64,000 nt of DNA from Heliopora coerulea (GCA_030142905.1 JASJOG010000235.1:186001-250000); one strand, 5' to 3'; counted from the stretch's first letter, positions 42,816 to 56,309 are shown. Notes: a model not told the origin generated them from the letters alone. Numbers and translations: made by a program.

Positions 42816-43314
42816 AAGTCAGTTATGAGTTTTTCTTGTTTGCTGTACTTGTCTCCTCGTGACAAGGGCAACGATAAACAGATCAAGTTTTGCCAAACTT
42901 ACAGTATTCTCACGCCAACGGTTATTTGAAGATGTACAATACAGTAAAAGTCAGTTTATAACGTCACTCTCTAATTTTTTTTACCGTCCATGGCAGCCCA
43001 CGTAATATCTTATGTCGGATAATTCCTGCAGAAAAAAAACTTTTGAAATGATAAAAACGTTGACTGATAAAGCTTCTTGTCCATCTGCAGAATTAAATAC
43101 ATGCACGTTTTTAATAGCTCGTAACTCAACAGTTTCAGATCTCTTTTTAATAAAGAATTAATACTAAGTGTTAACTTTTGAGCTTAGGAATTTACGTTGG
43201 TCGTACCTGCAAACCGACGACTGAAATTGTTATCGTGATGATTTTGTCTTAACCCTTTCCCGACTGGAGTTCTTTCCTTGACAAATAAAATCGTATGGCG
43301 TTAACCAGAGTAAA

Positions 43315-43518
43315 ATGGCAGACTTCCTCGTCGATTGGGAAAGTGTTAAAAATGTAAAGTTTGAAGCGCTATTTGTAATAGCGGCTGGTTTAGGATTATT
43401 GGTTGAACTTTCAGCCCCATTAAAATTAATGTTTGAATTTAGACTAAGCTCTGGTTTGGGATTGGCGTCAGGATTTAGCGTGCATGTACCTTTGCATGTA
43501 CAATGTATTTTATATTAA
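43315..43518 (+). CDS. small conserved ORF, unrecognised (unit 2)
   Basis: Same length and frame as 17725-17928, with changes clustered in the first 40 residues (VDWESVKNVKFEALFVIAAG). The C-terminal 34 residues differ only at Q/H near the end. Confidence 0.3.
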   Translation: MADFLVDWESVKNVKFEALFVIAAGLGLLVELSAPLKLMFEFRLSSGLGLASGFSVHVPLHVQCILY

Positions 43519-43805
43519 TAACTCATTTATTATATATTAGTATACATGTAACTGTACATGTACAATGTAATTTATATTAATAATACGTTTATTATATATT
43601 GATATACATGTATCTGTAGAGTACGTGTATAATGTATTTTATATTAATAGTAAATTTATTATATTTTAATATACATGTAACTGTGCATGCACAATGTATT
43701 TTGTATTAAGAATAAATTTATTATGTTTTAATGTACATGCAACTGTACATGTACAATGTATTTTATATTATTAATACATTTATTATATATTAATACACAT
43801 GTTCC
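43485..43805. repeat. 62-bp minisatellite, about five copies (unit 2)
   Basis: Same core as 17895-18355 but two copies shorter. Confidence 0.85.
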
Positions 43806-45369
43806 TGTAAAAGGATATTGTTCCTGTTAAAGGATACTGTCCGTAATTTTCTGTCAAGCTGGGTTTCGCATCATAAATAGATGTTTTGTACAGTTCTATT
43901 TCTCTTTATTTTTTGACTTTTTTTTTTGATTCTTAGAAACTAATTCCATCAACCTTGAACGTTGATGTGGCTGGGCGTGCTTTCTATCCAAACCACCGTG
44001 GAATATTATCATATCATGGTGATATGTATCTAAAGACAACACAAATAGATCATCGACGCTTCAACAAGTAGGTTTTTATTCCAGTTCTTTTTACGCGCAG
44101 CTGATTTTGCAAAAATTAGAAACGGAAGATATAAAAGATAAAAGATGCACGTCGCTTTGTTTTTGCACTACACGCTTGGGCTGGTCCATTTGAGGTTATT
44201 ATACAGATTTAGCAAACACGACGCAGACATCAAGACGACGTCAACTTGTCCATTGAAAACTGGATCGAAGACGCCGTCATGTTGTTGGGAAATCAGATTT
44301 AGCAAGCGCAAAGACGACGTTGCAATAAACGGTCATATTGCATTGATACCATGATGCAGAACTGAAAAATAAATGTCTATCAATTTGTGCACACACTGAT
44401 GTCTCGAAAACCATCTTTGTGTTACTAGTATTCTTTGTGCTTTTTAAATATCTGAGATTAGCCAGTCAGAGCATAATGATAAAGTCCAAAGTATGATGCA
44501 AAAAAATTACTTCAAAGCATATAACTCACCGAATTTCATACTTCAAAAGATATAACATAAACAGTATGAAATTGGTGAGATTTCAAGATGTACTTTAAAT
44601 ATGATTTAAGACATATAATTTAAGCTGAATGTATAATTATCAAAACAGAAAAAATTTGAGTGTATTTTGCTCTGTGGAAGTGCTTAAAGACTCAACTGCC
44701 ATGTAAAAATAACAGGTCAAAAATTAGCTAAAATAGACATGTAAATACCTATGCAGTCACAAGAGTTGACTCAACGAACTTGCCAGGAACATGCAGGAAT
44801 TATCCATCTAAATTGTACATTTTTAATAAACTCTGTTCTCCACAGCCTTCAGTCTTCCACAGCTCTGTTCTGACTGTTGATAGATGTTTACTAGGTATTT
44901 ATTTTGGACACCAATCTATTTCTTAGTTAACTAGTTGACTAGAAATGAATAAAACACCAATCAAGAAAAGTTAAAACTTTTATTGCTAATTTCTCATATT
45001 CCTACATAATACCATGGTACAATTTTCAATGAAAGGATGCAGGATCTGCTAGCTTAAAAGAATACCATCATACTATGAATTCATCCATATTAGGGCTTAT
45101 GCTGTACCTATATTCCACTTGTAATAAGTTTACAAAGCTTAAAGACGTTTGAAAACATGTTTTATGAAACACTTTATAACCAAACCTTGTAGTTGCGTCT
45201 GTATATGGACATTTAACTAACACAAAACATTGTTTAGTCAAAAAATCTTTAAAAGGCTGTTTTAACCTTTTATAATTAAGCTTGAAATAACCGAAATATC
45301 CGATCTGTCCATCAAACCTGTTCAATTAAACATTTTCTTTGATGTGAAGGGGTAGCATGAACATTAAGT

Positions 45370-45495
45370 TCTTTTACCTACTGAGTGTTTCCGGTATCCC
45401 AAAGGTGCGAGTTCAAATCCCGCTCGTGTCAACATTTTTCAGTTAACTTTTGCAGTGTCAGATTATCATGAAAAATTTCAGTTTCATATAGGATA
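45370..45495 (+). mobile_element. tRNA(Thr)-type SINE fragment, unit 2
   Basis: Same as 19925-20050, with B box GTTCAAATCCC. Confidence 0.65.
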
Positions 45496-46499
45496 TATTC
45501 TGATTATCCTACACAGTCATCGCCCAACCTTAATTTCGGACAGTTAGATAGAGGTTGTCGAACTTCGAGAGTCTGAATATAATTGTTGATACCTGATCTT
45601 CAACAAATTCTTAGCTGTACTTGTTAATTTTCAACACCATATTTTACCGACAGATATCTTATGCTGACTATTGTCACCCTTCACTATATTGTAATCAGTG
45701 AGTTACAGAATGAAAGGATAAATTCTTGCTACTGTACCGTACCGCAGTCGATAGTTACCAGTTGTTAATATTCATGTCTTGTTCACCCCTTTTATACCGT
45801 AACCATTCATCTAACGAAGAAATGCAAATCATCGTGACGATTATCCTACTCAAACTAAATAACTTGACTTTCCTTTTACATGTATTTTCCATAGACTGGA
45901 ACTCGACGAATATCCGAAAAAGAACTACGCAACTTTTTGGTGATGTGAAGAATATCCTAAATCTTGGGGACATGGATCCAAGGAGAACCCGTTTCCGCCA
46001 CATTCACTTCCACGACGTGATGGATCAATGAGGGACGAGACTGTGTTCCCTACAGCAAGTACCATACCTCGATTACTAAAGCTAATGCGGCCTGTTCCAA
46101 ACAGGTAAGTGATATTGTTACAAACAATGGCTAATTGGATAAATAACATTCATGAAGAAATTTCTCATTTCTGATCGGCTGAGAGTATTGCAGTTTGAAG
46201 GAAACATAGTCAGAAAAGATGATTAAATGCCGAGAAAAATTCATTTCGAATTTGTTTCGCTTCAAAACATCCGAATAGGCTAAAAAATCCTGTAACCTAC
46301 ATTTTATTGTGCCAGTCAAATACGACCTCCGAATTATGGACGGGAACGGTGGCCGTGGTTTTGAGTAGATTTTGTTCGGCCAGCGGTATTCGTTCCTCAC
46401 GTGAGTCATTTTCTTGTTTCCCTTCTCTCCGGAGCTTCAACCCAAAACATTCAGAAAAACTAGTACGTCGTTGATAGGAACGTTTGCAACACAACTTCA

Positions 46500-46775
46500 C
46501 CTTTGGGGTTGCTGGTGGCACATTGGTAGTGCACGTGTCTCTTACCACTGTGACTAGGGTTTGATTCCGGCTCCGTGCAGTTCTATGATTAAAGTTACCT
46601 TGGTCACATGTGAGAAGAGTGTTGTTCAGTTTGACTCTACCAACCATCAGGTTTTCTCCGGGTACTCAGGTTTCCTCCTGTGGTAATGCTGGACACAGAA
46701 AGGGTGTCCCTTACTGGATCTTTAGGAAGATCTCTCAGGTACGTGATAGAGTTATCCGGTATAAATAAAGGAACT
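46500..46775 (+). mobile_element. tRNA-derived SINE with conserved central domain (unit 2)
   Basis: Differs from 21195-21475 at only a few positions, all in the head. Confidence 0.7.
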
Positions 46776-49700
46776 TTAACCCTTTACCGGCCGTCCTTTT
46801 ACGGCGTTTACTTTTAACGGCTAAAATCGTCCGGAGTTTTACTGCCAGGTTACGAAAAGACAACTACACCCAATGAATTGTTGAGAGGACGTATTCCGTC
46901 GCCATGCTACAGTTTCTAAGGACAATTCATTTCAACAGCTAACTCATCTCAGATAAGGATCACAGATTTAATGTATAGTCAACATATTGTCTGTGCTAAA
47001 TATATAGAAAAAGTTTTTTTAATGTTATTACGGTAACACAGTATTGAGATACACCTTTGAAAACAATTTTGACCAAGAGCTGCTACCGCCTATGGATGCG
47101 ACTATTCAGGAATTAAACTTTAACAATATTATTAAAAATTATCGTATATTAAAGATACATGTATCTTTTGCATTAAAAATGTGAAAAATAAAAATAAACG
47201 TAATATCACCAGTACTTTTTAAACTATTTAAAAATCTTTGCATGCTTGCTTTGAATGACGACAGTCCAGGTTCTAATTACATTTTTACAAAGAATGAATT
47301 TCAAAAATATCTGAAAAATTACTGGATATTTTAGTTTTGATCTCGATGTCAAGACGTCACGACAACATGTCATTGTACTACATAACTTTATTTTCATATC
47401 ACACATACAGATTGTTTTTGATTCTTAAATCAGCCCATGAAATCCTATCAGTAAATATGTTGATTCTAACCTTGGTTAACGAATTTAGTCTGTGAAACTC
47501 CAATAACCTTAAATTGTATACAAACTCAAAATTGAGTTGGGGGGATGTGCCGTACTCGTATTGTTAAAGTATTTTTTAAATTACGAAAATTGAGTTGTAC
47601 AGGTGTCCATCTGTTGCTTTGTCGTGGACATTGTAAAGTTTGCATTACCCATCGCAATTTTTCCAATATTAAAGAAAAATGTGACAAGTTTCGCAGAAAA
47701 TTACACCGCGGAACACCACTCACACAATTCGTTTTCCAAAAATAGCAAGTTTCACGAAAAGTAGAACGGTACATAAAATTTAAATTTTCAACTGTAAGTC
47801 CTGCAATATTTCGACAAGTTGTAGGACAATTTTACTTTAAGGTGTAGCACCCATTGTTGCTATTACTTGAATTTTTGACGACAAGTGTTCCATCAAAAAT
47901 TGCACCATGTAACAAGGTCTGAAAATTTGCTTGGTATTTAAATGACATAACCTTGGCGTTGTACTACATAATCACTTTCGGTAATATGTCTACCCTTTGA
48001 GATTATTTAATAGAATGAGCAATGCTTCGCGTGTTTTACAGTAAATAGTACTTTTTAACGTAATAGAGTTGGTATGTCATTTTTAAAATACTGTATTTGC
48101 GTACAATTTTCATTTTGTCAACATTTACGCGAGGCACTAGTTGTACTGATGAAAGATGAGTCTATTTTAATGAACTCCTATAGGTATGGGAAAGTGACAA
48201 CAATCTTATCCCATTGAACAATTCAAATTTACTCTTGTAGAGGTCTTACCACTGAAGTGCGGTCTAACTATTCGGATCCTACTCGCAAGAAGATCCAGCT
48301 ACTGGAATGCTCGGTTCCTTGACCACTACATCGACGAGGTATTAAATCTATTGTTAGCTATAAATTACAAATTTATTCAACATATTTCAAACATTTAACA
48401 CCTTTTAGACTTTTACCCCACATATATCTTAATTAACATGGCGAGTGAAGCTTGAAAGGCCACAAGGGGCCGTAAACACCTTATCTGATGACACTCTCAC
48501 AATTAAATCGCTTTTTTTTTTTATTTTCAGTTTAGCGTAGAAGAAACATTGGTTGTCAGAAATTAAGATATTCACTCAATAGGATGCGATAAGGAGTGTT
48601 ATTAGTGCATGGTTGGCACGGTGTTATCAAAAAAGAACAGTTTTTTAAATGGTTATGGTATTTTAAAAGGTTGACACTGTCCTGAATACTAGTGAATGCA
48701 TGCAATGAAACAATGAATTGTGGGTGTGTCATGAGATAAGTAGACAGTTGACTGGGAAATATGAAACGTTTAAAGATTGTGTACTGCCAGCATTACGAAG
48801 ACGAGAAGGAGACTTGTCGAACGAAAGCTTATCGTCCCAGTTAGGAACTTTGCTCGAAACGTTAGTTTCTCGTTTTAGTAATTAAGTAGTACACAACCTT
48901 TAAACTTTTCCTGCTGTTTTGTTAACGTTTAGCTCTATTTAGTTATTTGGCTGCCGTTGTACTTTCCAGAAATGTTCAATTCATTTGTTTTGTAGATCCT
49001 GGAAATGAAGAGGTATTTTCTATACCCAATATGCATGAGACTGAATACCAGTTCATAGGTTAAGCAAGACCAGTCATTGTATTTTAAATCTACTGGCTTA
49101 GGTACTTTAACTAACGAAATAAACTTGTGCAAGTTATGAACGACTCGAATAAATGCCGGATTAAAATGCAAAATTCGAGATTGCTATGAAATTTGTAGAA
49201 TTTGTGTTAATTATATAAGTAAATTTTAATATTATAATAAAAACTAATGACAATTAATTTGGACGCAAAAATAACAGTCTACAGTTTATTCTCATAAATC
49301 GACAGAAACAGTTTTTCCGAATTATTTTGTTGGGAAATGTCAAAAGTAAGGCCAGGTTATTATAAGTGCTACATCTTTACAGGTTTTTTCCTTTACTGTT
49401 TTCCAACAGACTTACGCTGTTTGTAAAAGTGTCTAAAGCAAAAGGTAATCCCAAAGCATAAGGTAACCACACCGATACAAGAAAATACCATTTTTAACGT
49501 TTTATGCCATGATGGTTCTGAAAGAAAATTTTAAAATGTTAGAAGCGATTAATAAGTATAAACATAAAAATGTTCCGTAAGATTGCTTTTTCTTGAAAAC
49601 AACCTTTAGCAGAACGTATATAAAAGCAAATGTCAAAATATTGCAAAAACACGAATTTATTTTTACAAATCAACAGAAAGCCGTTTTTTGTGCATTTTTG

Positions 49701-49810
49701 TGTTAAGGGCAATTTTCATTAACTCCTTTTGGTCCGAGGCGTCTTTCTATAAGATAAAACATATTCCAACGAATAATTTTATCTTGAAAACACAAGACAT
49801 GAGTCAATAA

Positions 49811-50015
49811 CAAGACGAAATTTTGTTGAAACTGGGATTTTTCGACTTTATTTCAAAGTCATCATTGGACAGATTTACAGTACAGTAACATGCCGGTGTA
49901 TATATACAGGAGGTGTGATGACATTGTCAGCGTGGACATGAGAAAGATTAATCCTTTTTACGTGTTGAATGCTAATTAAAATTGTCAACACGAAGTGTAA
50001 ACACGGCTTCAAAGA
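49811..50015 (-). mobile_element. solo PLE 3' end (unit 2)
   Basis: Counterpart of 24551-24760, with the same hairpin intact. Confidence 0.65.
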
Positions 50016-50274
50016 GGAAACAATAAAAATATCAGGCAAATAGTTGCATGTCTACGCTAATGAACGTCACTTACTATGGAAAAATTTTAATTGAACTTGA
50101 CAAAAGCGTTAATAAATCAGGATTCAATAAAATGAATGTATGTTCGAGTTAATGAGTTTGAGGTTGGCGTTAATAATAGTGTAGTTTTGGTAATGGACTG
50201 GAAAAAGTGTGTAATAATCAGGCTGTAATGTTTGTTTTATTGGACTAATCGAGATTATTTATGTTTGTGGAGAA

Positions 50275-50450
50275 TGATCGTCCAGGTTAGTGTAGTCTTG
50301 AGACAGACTGTTGGTCGAAGTGAATGACGTTCCGACAGCCTTAGCGGTGGTTATCTTCAAAGTCAAAAAAAGGGTGCCGCTAAGGCTGTAGAAACGTCAG
50401 TCACTTCCACCAACAGTCTTTCTCAAGACTACATTAAACTGGACGATCAA
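50275..50450. repeat. inverted PLE-like 3' motif pair, unit 2 (full palindrome)
   Basis: A minus copy and a plus copy of the motif face each other around 50350, both ending in GATCGTCCAG or its complement. This gives arms of about 80 bp. Confidence 0.75.
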
Positions 50451-51289
50451 TCTCCACAAACATGTCGCGATTCTCCCAGGTTCAAACCATTTACTTTATG
50501 AGATTATTTAATAGCGGTTTGAGTTACCTTATAATTACTTTGCAAAACAATATTTAATAATTAAATTGTAAAATGCAGTGAAGCCTGCATTAAGCAATCC
50601 TCCATAATAAGCGGACTGTTCCCAAAGTGCCGAATTCTATCCCACATTAACCGTTCAAATACCGCCTTTATTTAGGCGGATATTTAGCAACAGTTGCTGC
50701 ATAGCTTCTAGTATACTTCCATGCACTACATTTATTTCGAGCTAATGTTTTTTTTATTGGAGTCCAACATCAAAGGTCTCATCCAATAGCAGGAAAAGCG
50801 CTTTCTTTGATTTGCACACACAAGGATGTTCTAAGCCATATCTCCGTACCTCAGTTCATCCTTTTTCTACCTTTAAAACTTTACTAATATTTGTTGGACG
50901 CTTAAGAAACTGTGTGTTTATAAAAAACACCGCAGTGATTTTAGGGATGTGACCCACCAACTGTCATGTTAACCATCACTTTGGTGGGGATGAATACAGC
51001 ACTACACAGTAGATGTGTCGCTGTCAATTGCTGTGAAAACAGCAACCGCGTTTTCATCATCGTTATTACTGGGCTCTAGTTCCAGAAAATAGGTTCATTT
51101 TAGTTTGCCAAACGTCCATGTCCTCGTGATAGCCTTGTACGAATCAGTTTGCTAACTGATGTTCAAAAAGCATTTCACTGCACCGAGTTTTATTATGACA
51201 GTTTACTAGGAAAATTGTCATGGTACAGGTTTATGCCATGAACAATTTTTGCCCAAATTTCATACCCAAAACCTCATAGCCATGTTCTG

Positions 51290-51998
51290 TCTGGAATTGT
51301 AACGCGTTCCTTTGATAAGAGATAGATTAGCAAGGCTGGCTGGCCCTTCTTCTGAATCTGGAGATCTACAAAAGCTGAAGCCGTATCAAACTTTTGAGGT
51401 TGACTCAAAGCTGGTTCTGCGGATTCAAACTCCAGACATGCAGTTACTTAATCCATCACTGTCTGTGAATTTTCCAAAATGATTGCTGTATGTCTGTTAT
51501 TCCAAAAAGACCAACGTCATGTGACTTCTTGACGCACGTAACCTATTTCACCTACCTTTATGGTTTGATTTTTCGTTCTTCCCTAAAGAGAATAATGACA
51601 ACATTTATGTTAAGCGATATGTATAAGTTGGAAATGTGGAAGTTTAGAGATGTCGTAAATGACAGATGATCGTTGTCAAGCTCTTGCCTCAGGAAAACGA
51701 TTTCTTAGCCCCTGACGGGGATTAAACCCGCAACCCTATTCATGACCTGTGAGACGCCCTAACTATAGAGTTTCCAAGACTAAAATGGTGAGCTTGGGTA
51801 CGAGCTGGACATATATGCGACCTAAGTGGCAGGCACGTTATGTTGATTATGTTATTGATCGTTAAATTTTTTGTTAAAACAACACTTGTGTTCTTAATAG
51901 AAATGATTTAAGTTTCAACACGATAACTTAACTATGAGACTGAAACTATTGATCTTCTTTTTAGGCAATGACGAGTTTCCGGTCATGAATAATGACTA
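51290..51998. other. 0.7-kb block present in unit 2 only
   Basis: Contains half of a tRNA-like foldback (51695-51800). No coding sequence is recognised. Confidence 0.5.
51695..51800 (-). repeat. half of a tRNA-like foldback element, unit 2-only insertion
   Basis: Only the minus tRNA-like arm is present (GACGGGGATTAAACCCGCAA). It lies inside the 51290-51998 block missing from unit 1. Confidence 0.6.
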
Positions 51999-52699
51999 GT
52001 TGAAAATTCTTTTGTAAGATTTACATTGGTACACTATTAGAATTTCAAAAACAGTATCAGCTTTGCTAAACCATCACCAAATCATACCTTTTTTTATTGT
52101 ACAGTGAACTCCGTCTTAACAGACACCTCACTAAGACCGACACTACGCTTGGTTCCGCCCGTTTACCCTTTTAACCATAATGAAACTCTTTCTGAGACAA
52201 CAGACACTTTTCAGGAGGAAAAAAGTTCGAAATACCTCCCAGAGCAGATGGACAATGGCCTGAGATAGAAATTTGGATAACGAAATTTGAATATATCACA
52301 ATAAAGAAGACGACCTGCATTCGAAAAATTAAATTCTAAGTTGTATGGTTAATTACCTGGCATATATTGAAGGGCTTTCGCTCGAAATGTCAGTAGCTTC
52401 CCCTCGTAGCAGAAAGACGAGCGCTGAGTGAACGAGGTTTTATCGCTTTAATACTAATAGGCGGGTCAAAATTATACCATCTCCCTCTAAGACAGACAGT
52501 AAGAGTGGTCCTGAAAGTGTCCGACTTGGAAGACGTTCATTGTAGTTCATATGGAGCATTCGTTAAAGCAAGTTTTGAAACCGTAGACATTCGAGCACCT
52601 CCTTGATGGTCCGACACATCATAGCAAAATTCATTTGAAATTAAACCACTAAATCTAACCCTAATCCTAACTCTAACCAAAAGCAAATATCCGAGTGTT

Positions 52700-53060
52700 C
52701 TAGACCCAATAAAGCATGTACTGCAAGTTTTTCGAACGGTCTAAAAACAAACCTGTTCATACGCCTGTTCGCAAAGAAAGTTTGAAAATAAATGTTTTCT
52801 ACGCCGAGAAAATTGGAGGAGAGAAGTAAGCGTGTTTTTATCACATATAAACACACGCACAGTTATGATTTTCCTTTGTATTTTCCTCATGAATTTATTC
52901 AATGAGTTTTTTAAGCACTTCCACTCGGTTAAATATTTTATATAATATATATATATATACATATAGTTTGGAAATATTTCATATATAAATAAATAATTAA
53001 ATAGATGTACCACAAGTGTGGGACATTTGAGTTGCCTATATAATATAGGCTTCTCCATCC
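52700..53060. other. AT-rich leader before the hammerhead, unit 2 only
   Basis: Includes TA repeats at 52938-52962 and TTGCCTATATAATATAGGCT, a short palindrome. No gene. It may be the body or LTR of a ribozyme-bearing retroelement. Confidence 0.35.
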
Positions 53061-53071
53061 TGCTCGTCATC

Positions 53072-53117
53072 ACTACACTGATGAGGCCGAGTAAGCCGAA
53101 ACGGTTCAGTCTGTAGT
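53072..53117 (+). ncRNA. canonical minimal type-I hammerhead ribozyme
   Basis: Stem I ACTACA (53072-53077) pairs perfectly with TGTAGT (53112-53117). The core CTGATGA (53078-53084) is followed by stem II GGC/GCC around CGAGTAA, then GAAAC. Stem III is the two-pair AC/GT with loop GGTTCA. The cleavage triplet is GUC, with cutting expected after 53111. All invariant core bases are present. PLEs and small circular-RNA retroelements (retrozymes) of animals carry such hammerheads. The motif sits just before a TA/(GTAT)n tract, a frequent PLE setting. Confidence 0.85.
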
Positions 53118-53118
53118 T

Positions 53119-53119
<1 letters not shown>

Positions 53120-53187
<68 letters not shown>

Positions 53188-53200
53188 TGTATGTATGTAT
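53120..53200. repeat. (TA)n then (GTAT)n microsatellite
   Basis: Pure TA followed by about nine ATGT/GTAT units. The unit 1 counterpart (27985-28070) is TA only. Confidence 0.95.
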
Positions 53201-53410
53201 GAAATATTTCGAAACAGTGGCGACAAAGCTGGGAATTGCTGAAACTTATATATCGCATATTATATATCGCATGTTATATATCGCATGTTATATATATATA
53301 TGTTATATATGTTATATATCGCATATTGTATATTGTATATTATGTATCATATATTATATATCATATATTACATATTACATATTATGTATATTTTTCTCTA
53401 ACTCGACATA

Positions 53411-53791
53411 TCAAAAGTAGATTTTAATTAAATGACTGACAATACCTTTCCCGTCATTCTTTCGTCTCGAGGCTCGCTCACAGCAAGTCCCTGTCCAGCC
53501 AGATGGACAACTGCAGTACGATTCCTGGGGAGTACCTCCATTCCTGCACGCATTCCTGTTACAACTCCGTGATTGGGTAAAGACATAGTGGCATTGTCCA
53601 CCACAACTTTCGTCTCTAGTCTTTATTCTGTGACGACTTTGAATGCCAGAGTAGCCACACCGGTGAGAACAGAGTCCCCACGTTGACCACTGGCTAACAG
53701 TGCAGTCTCTTTGATGACAGGGATGCCACCATCCTTCTGCACCATATTCCACCAGAAAGATTAACATTAAGATAGCAATAAAAGGCCTCAT
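53411..53791 (-). CDS. secreted TSP1 plus EGF-like protein, first exon (unit 2)
   Basis: Copy of 29198-29578 with changes C16Y, R26H, R27Q, H40L, N47Y, Q105R and T108R in the exon. All motif cysteines of TSP1 and EGF are kept. One candidate donor (GGTAAAGG in unit 1) is GGGAAAGG here; a second possible donor a few bases on (AAGGTATTG) is unchanged. Confidence 0.7.
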   Translation of the reverse strand: MRPFIAILMLIFLVEYGAEGWWHPCHQRDCTVSQWSTWGLCSHRCGYSGIQSRHRIKTRDESCGGQCHYVFTQSRSCNRNACRNGGTPQESYCSCPSGWTGTCCERASRRKNDGKGIVSHLIKIYF

Positions 53792-53862
53792 TTTTCTATA
53801 TTAAATGAAACGATGCAGACGTAAAAAACACAACACAGATTAGCAGAGATGGTTGGCATTAG

Positions 53863-54560
53863 TCAATATATTCGAGTTTTGATGTTTCTTGCTTCCTGCT
53901 CTTCAAGACCTGTTTTGAAAATTGTAGAATCCTCCTTTGGATCAACTTGAGAATGCTTTTTATCTGGGACGACAAGGTCTGTTTGCATTAGTTTTATTTC
54001 TGTAATCAGACTTTTCTTCTCACTCTCTAAATCATTCACCTTGGTATTCAAATCCGACATGATATAGCACAAATTAGTATTGCGATCTTTTAATTCCTTA
54101 TTTTAATTTCTTAGCTCTTCGATTTCTTTGCTCAATTCTTTCACAAGATGTTCCCTACAACTAACTGATTTCTAGTTTTTAAGGTTGTTGATTTAATAAG
54201 CTAATTTGTCCATTTTGGCATTTATATTTACAGATTCTTCAACTCTTCTTTTAAACTCATTGAAGGGAGTCGCAAATTTGCATGGTTTAAATTTTTCTTT
54301 CCTCAAATGATTAATCGGGACATCTGATATATGCAAATCATCTACAATTTCGTTGCTATTGAAGAGCCAGGTGAGAAACGAAGTTTAGTTAAAAATATAA
54401 TAGCCCGGCAAACAAGTATGGGTTTATTTAAACTTGTTTGATGGGCTTTTATATTTTTAACTAATCTACAATTTCGACCCAGCTAGTCAAATATTCTTCG
54501 GTTACACAACTGTTTTCCACAAAATATTGAGGTTTTCCTTTAGACTCAGGTACTTTTTAC
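53863..54560 (-). pseudogene. LINE ORF1 coiled-coil fragment (unit 2), with a 111-bp insertion
   Basis: Same as 29650-30250, interrupted at 54353-54463 by a hairpin insertion. Confidence 0.6.
54353..54463. mobile_element. 111-bp insertion with 13-bp target duplication and 33-bp-arm hairpin
   Basis: ATCTACAATTTCG occurs on both sides (54340-54352 and 54464-54476) but once in unit 1, giving the exact edges. The first 32 bases are unpaired. The rest is a hairpin: 54385-54417 pairs with 54432-54464 at about 30 of 33 positions. A long target duplication suggests LINE-type retroposition. Confidence 0.8.
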
Positions 54561-56309
54561 CTTTCAATGTGATGTCACACTGGGAAAACACTGGTGTAAT
54601 ATTTTCCCGCACTGACCGCGCTCTCGTTTAAAAAGAATTTCGTAAATTTCATTGAACTGAAACTTACATAATTAACCTGACCATGAATTGACTTTTGGAC
54701 ACCATCATACTAATGAAATTTTTGAAGAACCATTCACTTTTTAAAATATAATTGCATGCTAAAATAAGCATAAGGAATGTCTAAAACGACGTCGGCGCTA
54801 ATGGAGGAAGGCATTATGAAATTGGTGGTAACTTTTTTTTATTCAATATTTTTGGCTTTTTGTACGGCCATAAGAAGGAAAACACGAGAAAAAGTCATTA
54901 GTTTTTCAGTTGTATAAGTATAGAAGTAAAAGAGATATTGACTGTCAAAGGAGCTACTACAGTTTTTCTACCCTGCCTGAGTTGGCTAGGAAGAAATTAT
55001 GTAGCATACGGTGAAGACGCTTGTGCACTTCATCTTGAGCGTGCGTGCCAAAAGATTGTTCTAGTCACGTGGATTTTCCACAGAACGTTGGAACCGTATG
55101 TGATTAGTTGATAGCTAATTAATTTCAGATATTAATAATTATAACAAATTAGAGTCTGGCAGGCTCAGTACGTTTTGTAAACATGGCGTTTGTCGACGAT
55201 GCGAAGCTAAATGGTGGGTGTTTTCAAGATGTGCGACTAGTTTGTCGATATATCATAAATAGATAGCCTTTATGAGAAGCAAGTAAAGACCATAAAGCGA
55301 AGTATAAAAGAAGAAACGTCTTCTTTTGTGCCTGTACAGGATATGGGAAATCAGTCTTGTTCAATCAATTTCTTCAATTTGCTTCAAGGTAACCAAGCAC
55401 GTTCAGCAGATATGTTCTGAGTTAGGATAGAAGATCTGACCTTTCACCGAAGACTCTCCCTTATTCCTTACCAAATTTCGATCTGAAGGTTTTACCAACG
55501 CCGAAAAACACAGAATGTATGCATAAGACGACGTGAATTACAAGATATAATTGTAACATATTGCGCGAGTTAATTTTGTTTAATGCGAATAGAATGCAGG
55601 TGACTGGAACAACCCAGAAAAAAGCTTTTGGATTCCAATGCGCCGACACTTAAAAGGAACTGCACAATCGTCAGCACCGCAGGGTAGAGATTAAGCTGCA
55701 GCATGTGCTTTCAAAACCAATAAAGCGCTAAAATTGGACCTGGTGCAGTTTCTTGTAGCTCCTATTGACTACAAGGTCGTACTTCCTTTAGGTACGGTGG
55801 CTACCATAACCCATGTATCTCAAGTAAAGAATAGAGAACGATTAGAAGTGCTGGTTGGGACATAGAGTATAGAGAAGTAGGAACAACACTACGAATCGCC
55901 GTCCATATTAAAGGAAGGATTCTGTGTCCTATAGAACACAAGCGACCATTGTTGAACTTTTTTTTGAGAATTAATAGTTACGTGCGTGTATATATTTAGA
56001 CCTATTGTTGTATAGTTGTGCAAGGAAATTATGTTTTGCCTAGGGTTTGTAGGATATTGAATTAGAGCAAGATGACGAAAATTGTAGGTACAGGCAAGAA
56101 AATTAAAATTTCATTCCAACATGATACTGTAAGAATACGCACCTGGGGCCAGGAAATTGATCCATGTATAGTTTAGGAAGTAGGAACTGTTTTGCTGTGT
56201 TTGGGAGAACTGGAAGGTTGGGAGAACTCGAAACTGCTGTGTAGTCACGTGAGAGTTCTCCCAACCTCTCCAAGTAGTTGCACCAGGCCATATAAACGCT
56301 ATTTCCGAA

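Noticed and set aside
52741..53226. 161-codon minus frame
   Set aside because: Runs through TA and GTAT repeats and over the hammerhead. The residues outside repeats match nothing recognisable.
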